DNA of 64,000 nucleotides from Streptosporangium oxazolinicum (GTDB lineage Bacteria; Actinomycetota; Actinomycetes; Streptosporangiales; Streptosporangiaceae): the NCBI RefSeq assembly GCF_039537505.1, contig NZ_BAABAQ010000018.1, positions 124,001 through 188,000 of the forward strand, in the 5' to 3' direction. The notes beneath the pieces are model-generated. The model was not told the origin of the DNA. It saw only the letters and a program-made list of their open reading frames with translations, and made no database searches. Made by a program: the position numbers and the translations under genes. Every line of letters begins with the position of its first letter. Position 1 is the first letter of the stretch. Positions 1 through 8,799 of this stretch are shown one piece after another.

Positions 1-618
1 CGCCAGATCCTCGACACCCTCGCCCAGGTCGACGCCGACGGCGTCCACCAGGTCGTCCTGCAGAACTACACCAACCCGCTGCCGCTCGACGTCGCCCCGC
101 AGTACCGGGACGAGGACAACCGCACCGACACCCGCGACAAGTTCCGCGACCTCGGCGCCGAGCGGTACGCCGCCGGCTGCCCGATCCACCGCGCGAGCCT
201 CGCCCCCGGACACGTGTTCTCCCAGAACCTCGGCAACCTGGTCAGGAACGCCTACACCACACTGGCGGCCGAGCGTCCGGCGGCCAACCTGCGCGTGCTG
301 GACGTCCAGAAGGCCTTCGACGGCGCCCGGCTCTGCGAGAACCCCGGCAGCCCGGAGAGCGCGCTCGCCACACCGATCCGGATACAGGAGTCGCCGAACG
401 GCAACGTCGTCAACAGCCTGTCCGGTTGGGACAAGATCCGCGTCCAGAAGGCGGCGAACACCTGCGTCACCTACTTCCAGACCTGTCAGGAGGCATGGCA
501 CCCCAACGCCGCGGGCCACACCGTCCTCGGCCAGTGCCTGACCGGCGCCCTCACCGCCGCGCCCCGCACGGTCGTCACATGCGCCCGTAACGCGAACGGC
601 ACGCTCACCGTCTCCTGA
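1..618 (+). CDS. SGNH/GDSL-type secreted hydrolase, 3' end only
   Basis: The frame is open from base 1, so the 5' end lies outside the window; 205 codons remain. The motif HPNAAGH near the C-terminus matches the last conserved block of SGNH (GDSL) esterases, where the His completes the catalytic triad. Several cysteines (GCPIH, LCENP, NTCVT, YFQTCQ, GQCL) suggest an extracytoplasmic, disulfide-bonded protein. The catalytic Ser block is not in view, so the substrate is unknown. Two strong hairpins follow the stop, and the next gene is convergent. Confidence 0.7.
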   Translation, partial: RQILDTLAQVDADGVHQVVLQNYTNPLPLDVAPQYRDEDNRTDTRDKFRDLGAERYAAGCPIHRASLAPGHVFSQNLGNLVRNAYTTLAAERPAANLRVLDVQKAFDGARLCENPGSPESALATPIRIQESPNGNVVNSLSGWDKIRVQKAANTCVTYFQTCQEAWHPNAAGHTVLGQCLTGALTAAPRTVVTCARNANGTLTVS

Positions 619-636
619 CGCCCCCTCCCGACACAC

Positions 637-672
637 GACGGCGCGCGCCCCGCCTCCGGAACGCGCGCCGTC
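637..672. terminator. Hairpin after the SGNH hydrolase gene
   Basis: An 11-bp perfect inverted repeat (gacggcgcgcg at 637-647 and its complement at 662-672) lies 19 bases past the stop. There is no clear T-run, which is common for terminators in very GC-rich actinomycetes. Confidence 0.6.
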
Positions 673-713
673 TCGCGTACCGCGATCCCGCGGAGCCCGG
701 ACGACGAACGAAA

Positions 714-746
714 CCGCGGGGCGTCCGTTGTCCGGACGCCCCGCGG
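714..746. terminator. Bidirectional hairpin between convergent genes
   Basis: A 14-bp perfect stem (714-727 with 733-746) surrounds a 5-base loop, 40 bases from the stop of the minus-strand dehydrogenase gene. It can serve both convergent units. Confidence 0.65.
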
Positions 747-786
747 CGGCGTTGTCTGTCAGGGCGGACCAGGTCCGCCGTGGTGA

Positions 787-3645
787 TCAGCTTCCGTAGA
801 CCTCGAAGCTGAACAGGGAGTAGCCCCACGCCGTGGCCCGGGTGGTGCCGTAGATGCGCACGTACCGGGCGGCGTTGCTCAGGCCGGTGTTGTTGTCCTC
901 ACCGCCGTTGCCGCCGGTCACCGACCTGGCGTTGGTCCAGGTCGTGCCGTTGGTCGAGGTCTGGATCTGGTACGCCGACCCGTAGGCCGCCTCCCACACC
1001 AGCCGCACCCGGTTGATCGTGTACGTGGCGCCCAGGTCGACCTGGATCCACTGCGGGTCGGAGAACGCGCTGGCCCACCGGGTCGTCGCCGACGCGTCCA
1101 CCGCGGCCGAGGCCGGGTAGGCGGCCGACTCCACGCTGGAGGCCGTCGCCGGCTTGTTCAGCGCGAGGTTCGTCGCCGGCGGCTGTGTCGTCCCGCTGGT
1201 GAAGGTGAAGGAGTCGATGTCGAACAGCGAGCCCGCGCCACCGGTGAAGACCAGGTACAGGTTCGTCGTCCCGGAGGGCGGCGTCACGGTGCCGGTGACG
1301 TTGACCCAGGTCTCCCAGCCGCCGGTCGGCGCGACCGTGGCCGTGCCGACCACCGTCCCGGTCGCCGAACCGGCCCGCAGGGTGAGCGTGCCACCGGCGC
1401 CGCCGGAGGCGACCCGGGCCGTGAACGACGTGACCCCGCTCAGGTTGTACGGCGTGAACGAGATCCAGTCCCCGTTCTCGACGTACCCGACCGCGTTACC
1501 GCCGTTGGCCGACGCCTTGGGCACGACCTGCACACCCTGCTGGGCACTGAAGTGCTCGGCCTGGCGGGTCCTCGGCTGCAGGACGGCCTGCGGCGCGTGG
1601 ATGGCCGTGGTCGAGCCGGGCGGGGTGTACTCCGCGTCGAAGACACCGAAGATGTTCGCGTTGGCGTCGTGCTCACCGTCCACCGGGGTCTGGATGGTGC
1701 CCGAGCAGCCGGTCGCGGTGGTCAACAGGTGACCGTGGCTGTCGTGGCCGAGGATGTAGTTCATCTTCACCCGGCTGCAGTCGATGGTCGGGGAGTTCGG
1801 GTCGGTGACGCTGATCTGGAACGGGATCGCGTCGCCGAAGTTGAACACCCGCCCGTTGACCGGCAGGGTGAGGGTGACCGACGCCTGTCCGACGCTGATG
1901 GTGGTGCTCGCCGTGGCACTGCGGCCGGTGTTGTCGCTCACCGTCAACGTCGCCGTGTACGTGCCGTTGGCCGTGTAGGTGAACGACGGGTTGGCCGCGG
2001 TCGAGTCGGTGCTGCCGTTCGTCGTGAAGTCCCACGCGTACGTGATCGGGTCGCCGTCGGGGTCGGTGCTCCCGGCCGAGCTGAACTGCACGGTGAGCGG
2101 CGCGTTGCCGGCCTTCGGGTTGGCGTTGATCGCCGCGACCGGGGCCTGGCCGGTGCCCGAGTTGTACTCGATCCTGTACACGGCCGAGTTGGCGTCGCCG
2201 CCGAACCAGCCGGTGCCGTAGTCGAGCACGTACAGGGCGCCGTCCGGCCCGAACTCCGAGTCCATCACCTGGGTGCCGGACCAGGTCGGGAAGGGTTCGA
2301 TCGTGCCCACCCCGCCGCTGCCGTTCAGGGTGACCGTCTTGATCCACCGCCGGCCGAACTCGCTGATGAACACCTTGCCGTTCATCGACGCCGGGAACTT
2401 CACGTCCGAGACGAGCGCGGCGTTGTAGTTGTAGACCGGGGCGCCCATCGGCGACCAGCTCCCGCAGCACAGCTCCGACCTGTCCTGGCCGACGCCGTAC
2501 GGCAGCCAGGCCGCGCGCGAGGCCGGGAGCTGGGTGATGCCGGTGTTGTTGCGCGAGTTGTTCGTCGGCCCGCCGGCGCAGTTGAACGCGGCGCCCGAGG
2601 GCCCGGACGGGAAGGTGAAGTCGATGTACGGCACGTTGAACTGCGAGCAGTACGGCCAGCCGTAGTTGCCGGGCTGGGTGATGCGCTCGAACGAGACCGA
2701 CGCCGCCGGGCCACGGGTGGCGCTGGCGGTGCCCGAGTCCGGCCCGTAGTCGCCCAGGTAGACCGTGCCGGTGGCCTTGTCCACGTTCATCCGGAACGGG
2801 TTGCGGAAGCCCATCGCGTAGATCTCGGGCCGGGTGTTCGCGGTGCCGGCCGGGAACAGGTTGCCCGCCGGGACGGTGTAGCCGCCGGCCGCGCTCGGCT
2901 TGATCCGCAGCACCTTGCCCCGCAGGTCGTTGGTGTTGCCGGAGGTGCGCTGCGCGTCGAATGCCGGGTTGCGGTCGGTCCGCTCGTCGATCGGCGTGTA
3001 GCCGCTGGAGTCGAACGGGTTCGTGTCGTCGCCGGTGGAGAGGTAGAGGTTGCCGGCCGCGTCGAAGTCGATGTCGCCGCCGACGTGGCAGCACATGCCC
3101 CGGCTGGTGGGGACGTCGAGGACGGTGACCGCGGAGCTCGCGCTGAGGGTGTGGTCCGCGTTGACCGTGTACCGGGCCAGCCGGTTCACCCCGTTGAACG
3201 GGGCGAACTGGGCCGCGGTCCCGAAGGCCGGCGCGTCACCGCCCGGGGTGGACAGCGGCGGCGCGTAGTAGACGTACACCCACCGGTTCGTCGCGAAGTT
3301 CGGGTCGGCCTTGATGCTCTGCAGGCCCTCTTCGTCGTGCGTGTACACCGGGATGGTGAGCGCCACCTTGGTGTTGCCCAGCACGTCGGTGTAGCGGATC
3401 ACGCCGTCGCGCGACGTGTGCAGCACGCCCCGGTTGGGCAGGACGGTGAGGCCCATCGGCTCGCCGGTCTCCGCCACGCCCTTGGCCAGGGTCACCTGGG
3501 TGTAGCCGGGCGCCGCGAGCGCCGCGGTCTTCGACGCGGCCTTCGCCACGGTGTTCGGTGCTGTGTTCGGTGCGGCCTGGGCTGGAGGAGCCAGGCTGAA
3601 GGCGGCCGCCAGTACGGCGACGCATGAGACGAGTTTTCGTAACAT
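787..3645 (-). CDS. Secreted PQQ-type sugar dehydrogenase with PKD, CBM6 and F5/8C domains
   Basis: About 952 residues in a modular order. A signal peptide covers residues 1-24 (MLRKL, hydrophobic core, AQAA). A glucose/sorbosone dehydrogenase-type beta-propeller spans about 45-490, with motifs GMCCHVGGDIDFD, GDYGPDSG and GFRNPFR. A PKD domain lies near 505-590, a CBM6-like module near 700-815 (RQAEHFSAQQGVQV) and an F5/8 type C module at the C-terminus (NLALNKPATASS). It probably oxidises a sugar end at the surface of an extracellular polysaccharide, held there by its binding modules; the substrate is inferred only. An in-frame ATG at 3681 exists, but 3645 gives a clean signal peptide. Confidence 0.85.
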   Translation of the reverse strand: MLRKLVSCVAVLAAAFSLAPPAQAAPNTAPNTVAKAASKTAALAAPGYTQVTLAKGVAETGEPMGLTVLPNRGVLHTSRDGVIRYTDVLGNTKVALTIPVYTHDEEGLQSIKADPNFATNRWVYVYYAPPLSTPGGDAPAFGTAAQFAPFNGVNRLARYTVNADHTLSASSAVTVLDVPTSRGMCCHVGGDIDFDAAGNLYLSTGDDTNPFDSSGYTPIDERTDRNPAFDAQRTSGNTNDLRGKVLRIKPSAAGGYTVPAGNLFPAGTANTRPEIYAMGFRNPFRMNVDKATGTVYLGDYGPDSGTASATRGPAASVSFERITQPGNYGWPYCSQFNVPYIDFTFPSGPSGAAFNCAGGPTNNSRNNTGITQLPASRAAWLPYGVGQDRSELCCGSWSPMGAPVYNYNAALVSDVKFPASMNGKVFISEFGRRWIKTVTLNGSGGVGTIEPFPTWSGTQVMDSEFGPDGALYVLDYGTGWFGGDANSAVYRIEYNSGTGQAPVAAINANPKAGNAPLTVQFSSAGSTDPDGDPITYAWDFTTNGSTDSTAANPSFTYTANGTYTATLTVSDNTGRSATASTTISVGQASVTLTLPVNGRVFNFGDAIPFQISVTDPNSPTIDCSRVKMNYILGHDSHGHLLTTATGCSGTIQTPVDGEHDANANIFGVFDAEYTPPGSTTAIHAPQAVLQPRTRQAEHFSAQQGVQVVPKASANGGNAVGYVENGDWISFTPYNLSGVTSFTARVASGGAGGTLTLRAGSATGTVVGTATVAPTGGWETWVNVTGTVTPPSGTTNLYLVFTGGAGSLFDIDSFTFTSGTTQPPATNLALNKPATASSVESAAYPASAAVDASATTRWASAFSDPQWIQVDLGATYTINRVRLVWEAAYGSAYQIQTSTNGTTWTNARSVTGGNGGEDNNTGLSNAARYVRIYGTTRATAWGYSLFSFEVYGS

Positions 3646-4920
3646 GATCGGTGCTGCTCGCTTCCTGTAGTACGAGTCCATACAGGCGTGCGCCGATCAC
3701 GCCAACGACGCGGAGAGGGGGGGATCCGTCAGCGATGTCGTTCGGACAAGTCGTTCGGACAAACTGTGACTGCTCCGGGTAAAACAGTCAACATGTCTCT
3801 GCCAGGGGTTGTGAGTCGCCTCACCTTCGAGTGCTGCGGGGTCGGAACGAGCCGTCAGGCGACCGTGGGCGGACGCGTTGAGGGCATTCACGAAGGTGAC
3901 CGTCCCCGGTCGTCACGGGTGAACGCGGCGCTGGAACACGGGAGGCGCCCCGCTCACCGGCCGGGGGAAGCCGGTAACCGGTGAGCACCGGTGCCGTCGG
4001 CGCCCGCCGCTCTCCGTCGGCGAGTGACGGGCGGGGCCGGGTCGGCGGAGCGGTCGGCGTCCGTCCCTGCCGACCCGGCTATCTCTTGCGCCGGCGACGC
4101 GGCACCACCTGGCGTCGCGCCGACCGTCAGCAGGTCGCGATGGTACGGATCAGCAGTCGCATGACGACCTCCAGGCCGTTCGAGGGGGGTGTGGGGGGTG
4201 GGCCGGCCGATCGCCGACGACAGTGTCGGGGCGCGGCCGGTGGCACTGCGTGATCAGGTGCGGTGGTGCGAACGCGAATGAGCCGGTGTCGTGGAAGCCC
4301 GGTGATCGGTACGGCCCGCGTGCCTGCCCCGGCAGCCGCCGTACGATGCCAAGCCCCGTGGGTGAGGTGATTCGCTCCCGGCCGCTCCGGATCCGGCTCG
4401 ACGGTCGCGCGCACGCGCGGCGATTCGAGCCGGGCACCGATCTCGGCCTCGGACAACGATCCCTCGCCGTGCGGGAGACGAAGGTGCAGTGCTGCGGTCG
4501 CAAATCGCTGCACCTCCTGAACTTTTGCCACCTTTGCGGCTCATTCTGGTGTTCTGGTGCGATCTTAAAATGTTACGTCCAGACTGTCTAGATGTTACGG
4601 TCGGATCCGTAGAACTTTTGTCAACTTCGGGCGAAAGTCCAGCGTTGTCGGTCGAAACTCCGGCCGCGCGGACAGAAAAGTGGAGCGGCGCCGCCATATC
4701 GGCCTGTCGCCCGAGGACCCATCCCGCGCGTTCGTCGAGCTGTCCCCGCACCCGGTGGTCACCCGGTCGGCGCTGAATACATTGAGCGCGAGCGGTCACG
4801 AGGAGGTCCTCACCGGCGGGCCGTCGCGGCGGAACCGTCCCGCGCGGGCCGTACTCCCCGTATATCCCCGACACCACCGGCCGCGGCCTCGCCGAGCCCG
4901 CGTACCCGGCACCTGGTGGC
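3646..4920. other. Long non-coding stretch with a direct-repeat regulatory-like patch
   Basis: No frame here has convincing protein character on either strand; the open frames are short, Arg/Ser-rich and overlap one another. Between 4561 and 4600 composition drops and the octamer ATGTTACG occurs twice (4570-4577 and 4592-4599), as in an operator with tandem half-sites. It has no obvious downstream gene, so it may be the promoter remnant of a lost gene. Confidence 0.4.
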
Positions 4921-6330
4921 TCAGCGCTGACGCGTGGATCGGATGGCGTCGGTCAGGGCGAGGACCGCGGTGGGGATGGCGGGGATGGGGATCTGCGCGT
5001 AGCCGAGCAGCAGGGTCGGGGCCCCGGTGCCGGGCGGGATCCAGAAGTCGCGCATGGTCATCAAGGTGACCCCCCGACGGCGGGCCTGGTCGAGGATGGC
5101 GTGTTCGTCGTAGTCCTCGGGGAGCTCGACGGTGGCGTGCAGCCCGGCGGCGACGCCTCGGACGGTGGCCTCGGGCAGGGCGCGGGCCAGTTCGTCGAGG
5201 AGGAGGTCGCGGCGGCTGCGGTACCGGCCACGCATGCGGCGTAGGTGGCGGTCGAGCTCGCCCCGGGCGAGGAAGGTGGCGAACGCGTGCTGCTCGACGC
5301 TGGCGGTGCCGCAGTCGGCGAGGTCCTTCTCGTCGGTGACGGCGGCGAGCAGCCGCGCCGGGACGACCAGCCAGCCCAGTCTCAGCGCCGGCGCGAGCGT
5401 CTTGCTGGCCGAGCCGGCGTAGACGATCCGGTCGGGCTCCAGCCCGTGCAGGGCGCCGACCGCGGCGCGGTCGTAGCGGTACTCGGCGTCGTAGTCGTCC
5501 TCGATGACGATCGCGTCGCGCCGCCGTAGCCAGGTCAGCAGGCCCCGCCGCCGTTCGCCGGTGAGCACCGCGCCGGTCGGGTGCTGGTGGGCGGGGGTGA
5601 GGACCAGCGCGTCCACGTCGGCCCGTTCGAGCTCGTCGAGCCGGACGCCCGCCTGGTCGACGGCGATCGGCACGATCTCCAGACCGGCTCTCTCGGCGAC
5701 GCGACGCTGCTCCGGGTGACTGGGGTTCTCGAACCCGATCCGCCGGGCGCCACGGGCGGCCAGCGCCCGGCAGACGATTCCCTGGCCCTGTGAGTACCCG
5801 TTGGTGATGATCATGCGCTCCGGCACGGCGGCCACGCCGCGCACCCGGCCGAGGTACTCGGCGAGGGCCGACCGCAACGCCTCGGCCCCGCGCGGGTCGC
5901 CGTAGCCGAACTCGGCATTGGTCATCGTCCGCAACGCGTCGCGCAGACACCGCAGCCACTGCGAACGCGGGAAGGCGGACACGTCCGGTGTGCGCGGACG
6001 CAGGTCGAACCGGGGCGTCGCGGCCGGGACGCCCGCCCCGGGCGAGGAGAGCACCCGCCCCCGGACCGTCTCGGCGACACACGGCCGGGCGCCCTGCCGC
6101 AGTGTCAGGTATCCCTCGGCGGCCAGCTGCGCGTACGCCTCGACCACGACCCGGCGCGAGACGCCGAGCTGACACGCCAGATCCCTGGTGGACGGCACGC
6201 GCGCACCCGCCCGGAGCCGCCCCTCGCGGATCGCGCCACGCAGCTGCGTCTCGATCTGCGTGCCCAGCCGCTGGCGACCATCCCGGGAAACGGACAGCAG
6301 CATCTCTATCGCCTGACTGGTCTCGTCCAT
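4921..6330 (-). CDS. MocR/PdxR-type GntR-aminotransferase transcriptional regulator
   Basis: 469 residues from ATG 6330 (MDETSQAIEML); longer starts run into the divergent gene. The N-terminal winged helix (about 15-80) has the GntR signature GARVPSTRDLACQLGVSR. The rest is a fold-type I aminotransferase domain with the PLP-lysine motif SASKTLAPALRLGW and substrate-pocket motif IIEDDYDAEYRYD-like (VIEDDYDAEYRYD). MocR proteins bind PLP and regulate a divergent gene, often for vitamin B6 or amino acid metabolism. Here the divergent gene is a PNPOx-like protein, so control of that gene is likely. Confidence 0.9.
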   Translation of the reverse strand: MDETSQAIEMLLSVSRDGRQRLGTQIETQLRGAIREGRLRAGARVPSTRDLACQLGVSRRVVVEAYAQLAAEGYLTLRQGARPCVAETVRGRVLSSPGAGVPAATPRFDLRPRTPDVSAFPRSQWLRCLRDALRTMTNAEFGYGDPRGAEALRSALAEYLGRVRGVAAVPERMIITNGYSQGQGIVCRALAARGARRIGFENPSHPEQRRVAERAGLEIVPIAVDQAGVRLDELERADVDALVLTPAHQHPTGAVLTGERRRGLLTWLRRRDAIVIEDDYDAEYRYDRAAVGALHGLEPDRIVYAGSASKTLAPALRLGWLVVPARLLAAVTDEKDLADCGTASVEQHAFATFLARGELDRHLRRMRGRYRSRRDLLLDELARALPEATVRGVAAGLHATVELPEDYDEHAILDQARRRGVTLMTMRDFWIPPGTGAPTLLLGYAQIPIPAIPTAVLALTDAIRSTRQR

Positions 6331-6409
6331 GGCAGAGAAACTGGACCCCTTCCGTGCACCAGTCCGACCGTAGCATCGAGGCCGTGTACGCACGAGAGGA
6401 GGCTGGAGA
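6331..6409. promoter_or_regulatory. Divergent MocR / PNPOx-like intergenic region
   Basis: Only 79 bases separate the two start codons, so both promoters and any MocR operator must sit here or inside the coding ends. The plus-strand gene has a good Shine-Dalgarno (GAGGAGG, then GGAGA immediately before the ATG). Confidence 0.5.
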
Positions 6410-6967
6410 ATGACCACGAACCGCCACCCGGCTGGGCGAGGACCGGTGTCCGCCGAGCCGATGAACGGGTCCGCGACACCGACGCCGTGGGACTGGGTGC
6501 GCGGGCACCTGCGGCGCTCGTCGGCGACCTACTGGCTGGCGACGGTCCGGCCCGACGGCGCACCGCACGTCATGCCCGTGCTGGCCGTCTGGGTCGAGGA
6601 CCGGCCGTACGTCTCCATGGGGCCGGATACCCGCAAGGCGCGCAACCTCGACCGCGACGCCCGCTGCGTGGTCACGGTGGAGCACGAACCACTCGACCTC
6701 GTCGTCGAGGGCACGGCGGTGAGGACGCGTGACGAGGACACGCTTCGCCGCGTGGCGCGGGCGTACGACGAGACCTACGGGTGGCGGGTCACCGTCCGCG
6801 ACGGAGGGCTGGACGCCGCCGGAGGAGGAGCGCTGACCGCGGGACCGCCGCCGTACGACGTCTACCGGGTGGCACCGGCGACGGCGTACGGCTTCGGCAC
6901 CGACGGATCGGTCGCGGCGACCCGGTGGCGGTTCCGGGAACCGGACCATCGGGCGGCCGGACGATGA
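6410..6967 (+). CDS. PNPOx-like FMN/F420-binding split-barrel protein
   Basis: 185 residues. The segment TYWLATVRPDGAPHVMPV followed by RPYVSMGPDTRKARNL is the N-terminal signature of the pyridoxamine 5'-phosphate oxidase-like split barrel, a fold that binds FMN, F420 or haem. Sequence alone does not settle the cofactor. Its stop overlaps the next ATG by 4 bases (ATGA), and that gene encodes a luciferase-like oxidoreductase. Position next to MocR suggests PLP-responsive control. It is not confidently the biosynthetic PdxH. Confidence 0.8.
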   Translation: MTTNRHPAGRGPVSAEPMNGSATPTPWDWVRGHLRRSSATYWLATVRPDGAPHVMPVLAVWVEDRPYVSMGPDTRKARNLDRDARCVVTVEHEPLDLVVEGTAVRTRDEDTLRRVARAYDETYGWRVTVRDGGLDAAGGGALTAGPPPYDVYRVAPATAYGFGTDGSVAATRWRFREPDHRAAGR

Positions 6968-7857
6968 GCGCCGCGCCGGCACACGCCCGATTCGACGGTC
7001 ATACCGAGGGCACGATGACCGAATCCGCGCGACCGCCGCGGCGCCCTCCGGTGAACTCCGCCCTCTGGCTGCCGCTTTTCGACGGTCTCGCCGACCCGAC
7101 GGTGGTCGCGCGCCTGGCGGGTGAGGCGGAGGCGGCCGGTTGGCACGGCTTCTTCGTGTGGGACCGCCTGAGCTGGCCGGAACCGGTGCGTCAGGTGGCC
7201 GATCCGTGGATCACGCTGGCCGCGGTCGCGGCCGCCACCGAACGTCTGCGCATCGGTCCCATGGTCACGCCCGTCGCCCGCCGCAGGCCCGCCAAGCTCG
7301 CCCGGGAGACCGTCACGCTCGACCGGCTCAGCGGCGGCCGCCTCACCCTCGGGGTCGGCCTCGGCAGCGACCGTTACGGCCGCGAGTTCACCCGGACCGG
7401 CGAACAACGCGATGACCGGCTGCGCGGCCGGATGCTCGACGAGGCGATGGAGGTCCTCGACGCCGCGTGGTCCGGCGAGCCGGTGCACCATCGCGGCGAG
7501 CACTACACCGTCGACGGCCTTCGGTTCCTTCCCACCCCGGTCCAGCGACCGAGGGTGCCGGTGTGGGTCGCCGGGTACCCCGGACGGGTCCGGCCACTGC
7601 GCCGGGCCGCCCGCCACGACGGGTTCTTCCCCGTCGACGTCGAACACCCCGACCAGCTGGCCGAGATCGTCGCGACGCTCACCGGCCTGCGGGACCCCGC
7701 GACCACGCCGTACGACATCGCCGTGGCCCTCCCACCCGGCGCCGACCCCGAGCCGTACGTCACGGCGGGCGCCACGTGGTGGATGCCCGACCTCCCGCCA
7801 GAGGTCACCCTGGACCAGGTACGGGGAGTCCTGCGCGACGGCCCCTGCAAGACCTGA
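6964..7857 (+). CDS. LLM-class (luciferase-like, probably F420-dependent) oxidoreductase
   Basis: 297 residues from the ATG that overlaps the upstream stop. Typical family motifs: GWHGFFVWDR, ERLRIGPMVTPVARRRP, ARETVTLDRLSGGRLTLGVG and VPVWVAGYPG. These belong to the TIM-barrel luciferase-like monooxygenase superfamily, which in actinomycetes often uses F420. It is co-translated with the PNPOx-like protein. A second in-frame ATG at 7015 is a possible shorter start. Substrate unknown. Confidence 0.85.
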   Translation: MSAAPAHARFDGHTEGTMTESARPPRRPPVNSALWLPLFDGLADPTVVARLAGEAEAAGWHGFFVWDRLSWPEPVRQVADPWITLAAVAAATERLRIGPMVTPVARRRPAKLARETVTLDRLSGGRLTLGVGLGSDRYGREFTRTGEQRDDRLRGRMLDEAMEVLDAAWSGEPVHHRGEHYTVDGLRFLPTPVQRPRVPVWVAGYPGRVRPLRRAARHDGFFPVDVEHPDQLAEIVATLTGLRDPATTPYDIAVALPPGADPEPYVTAGATWWMPDLPPEVTLDQVRGVLRDGPCKT

Positions 7858-7983
7858 CCCCTGAAGGTCCTCTTCCAGCCTGGCGGCTGTGGCGGCCGGT
7901 GTACGGGAGCTCGGCGTCGCCGACGGGTCGAGGATCACCGCTCGGGTGTGCCAGGGTGCGCGGGGCGGCGTCGGCCGCTTCGG

Positions 7984-8688
7984 TCATCGGTGCGCCCGAG
8001 GCCCCCCGGACCCACCCGGCAGGACGAGCCCCGTCTCGTAGGCGAGCACGACGGCCTGCGCCCGGTCGCGGAGGTCGAGTTTGGCGAAGATGTGGCCGAC
8101 GTGGGTTTTCACGGTGGCCTCGCTGAGGGTGAGCGCGCCGGCCAGCTCGGTGTTGGACAGCCCCTGGCCGAGGAGCGTCAGAACCTCCAGCTCCCGCGGT
8201 GTCAGAGCCGTGAGGTCACGGTGAACGGCCGGCGCGCGGAGGGGAGCGCGGTCGCCGGAGGCGAAGCGCTCGACGAGCCGCCGCGTGATCGAGGGTGCCA
8301 GGAGGGCGTCGCCGGTGTCGACCAGGCGTACGGCGGCGACGAGATGCTCGGCGGTGACGTCCTTGAGCAGGAAGCCGCTGGCTCCGAGGGTGAGCGCGGT
8401 GTAGACGTAATGGTCGAGATCGAAGGTGGTCAGCATGATGACCCGGCAGCGCGGCGTCCGCGCCAGGACGTGCCGCGTGGCCTCCAGGCCGTCCATGTTC
8501 GGCATGCGGATGTCCATCAGCACGACGTCCGGCCGTAGCTCGCGCGCCGCCGCCACCGCCTCGGCCCCGTCGGCGGCCTCGCCGACTACGTCGATGCCGC
8601 GCGTGGTCAGGATCAGGCGAAAACCACTGCGAACCAGGGCCTGGTCGTCGGCGATGAGCACGCGGGGCGCCGGACCGGTGGTCGTCAC
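7984..8688 (-). CDS. NarL/FixJ-family response regulator
   Basis: 234 residues from a GTG at 8688. The receiver domain has DD at 14-15, phospho-acceptor Asp59 (MDIRMPNMDG), LTTFD and the conserved Lys in FLLKD. The C-terminal LuxR-type HTH is LTPRELEVLTLLGQGLSN and TVKTHVGHIFAKLDLRDR. It is encoded directly downstream of its histidine kinase. Its first codons lie in a three-copy 41-bp repeat that separates it from the kinase stop. The divergent ABC transporter is the probable target. Confidence 0.92.
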   Translation of the reverse strand: MTTTGPAPRVLIADDQALVRSGFRLILTTRGIDVVGEAADGAEAVAAARELRPDVVLMDIRMPNMDGLEATRHVLARTPRCRVIMLTTFDLDHYVYTALTLGASGFLLKDVTAEHLVAAVRLVDTGDALLAPSITRRLVERFASGDRAPLRAPAVHRDLTALTPRELEVLTLLGQGLSNTELAGALTLSEATVKTHVGHIFAKLDLRDRAQAVVLAYETGLVLPGGSGGPRAHR

Positions 8689-8799
8689 GGCCGGTCCAGC
8701 GGGACGCGTGCCCGGACGGTGGTCGTCATGGCCGGTCCAGCGGGATGCATGCCCGGACGGTGGTCGTCACGGCCGGTCCAGCGGGATGCGTGCCCGGAC
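8677..8799. repeat. Three tandem copies of a 41-bp unit at the kinase/regulator junction
   Basis: Units at 8677-8717, 8718-8758 and 8759-8799 differ at only a few bases. Each contains the kinase's terminal codons, a stop, and the start codon of the response regulator. Because 41 is not a multiple of three, the extra start codons (ATG at 8729, GTG at 8770) are out of frame with the regulator. Confidence 0.9.

Noticed and set aside
1552..3627. 691-codon plus-strand open frame opposite the sugar dehydrogenase
   Set aside because: Antisense shadow of a gene with clear domains; its translation is Val/Arg/Gly-rich with no domain character.
4254..4877. 207-codon minus-strand frame in the 3.7-4.9 kb gap
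   Set aside because: Low-complexity Arg/Ser/Gly translation, no ribosome site, and overlaps equally long frames on the other strand.
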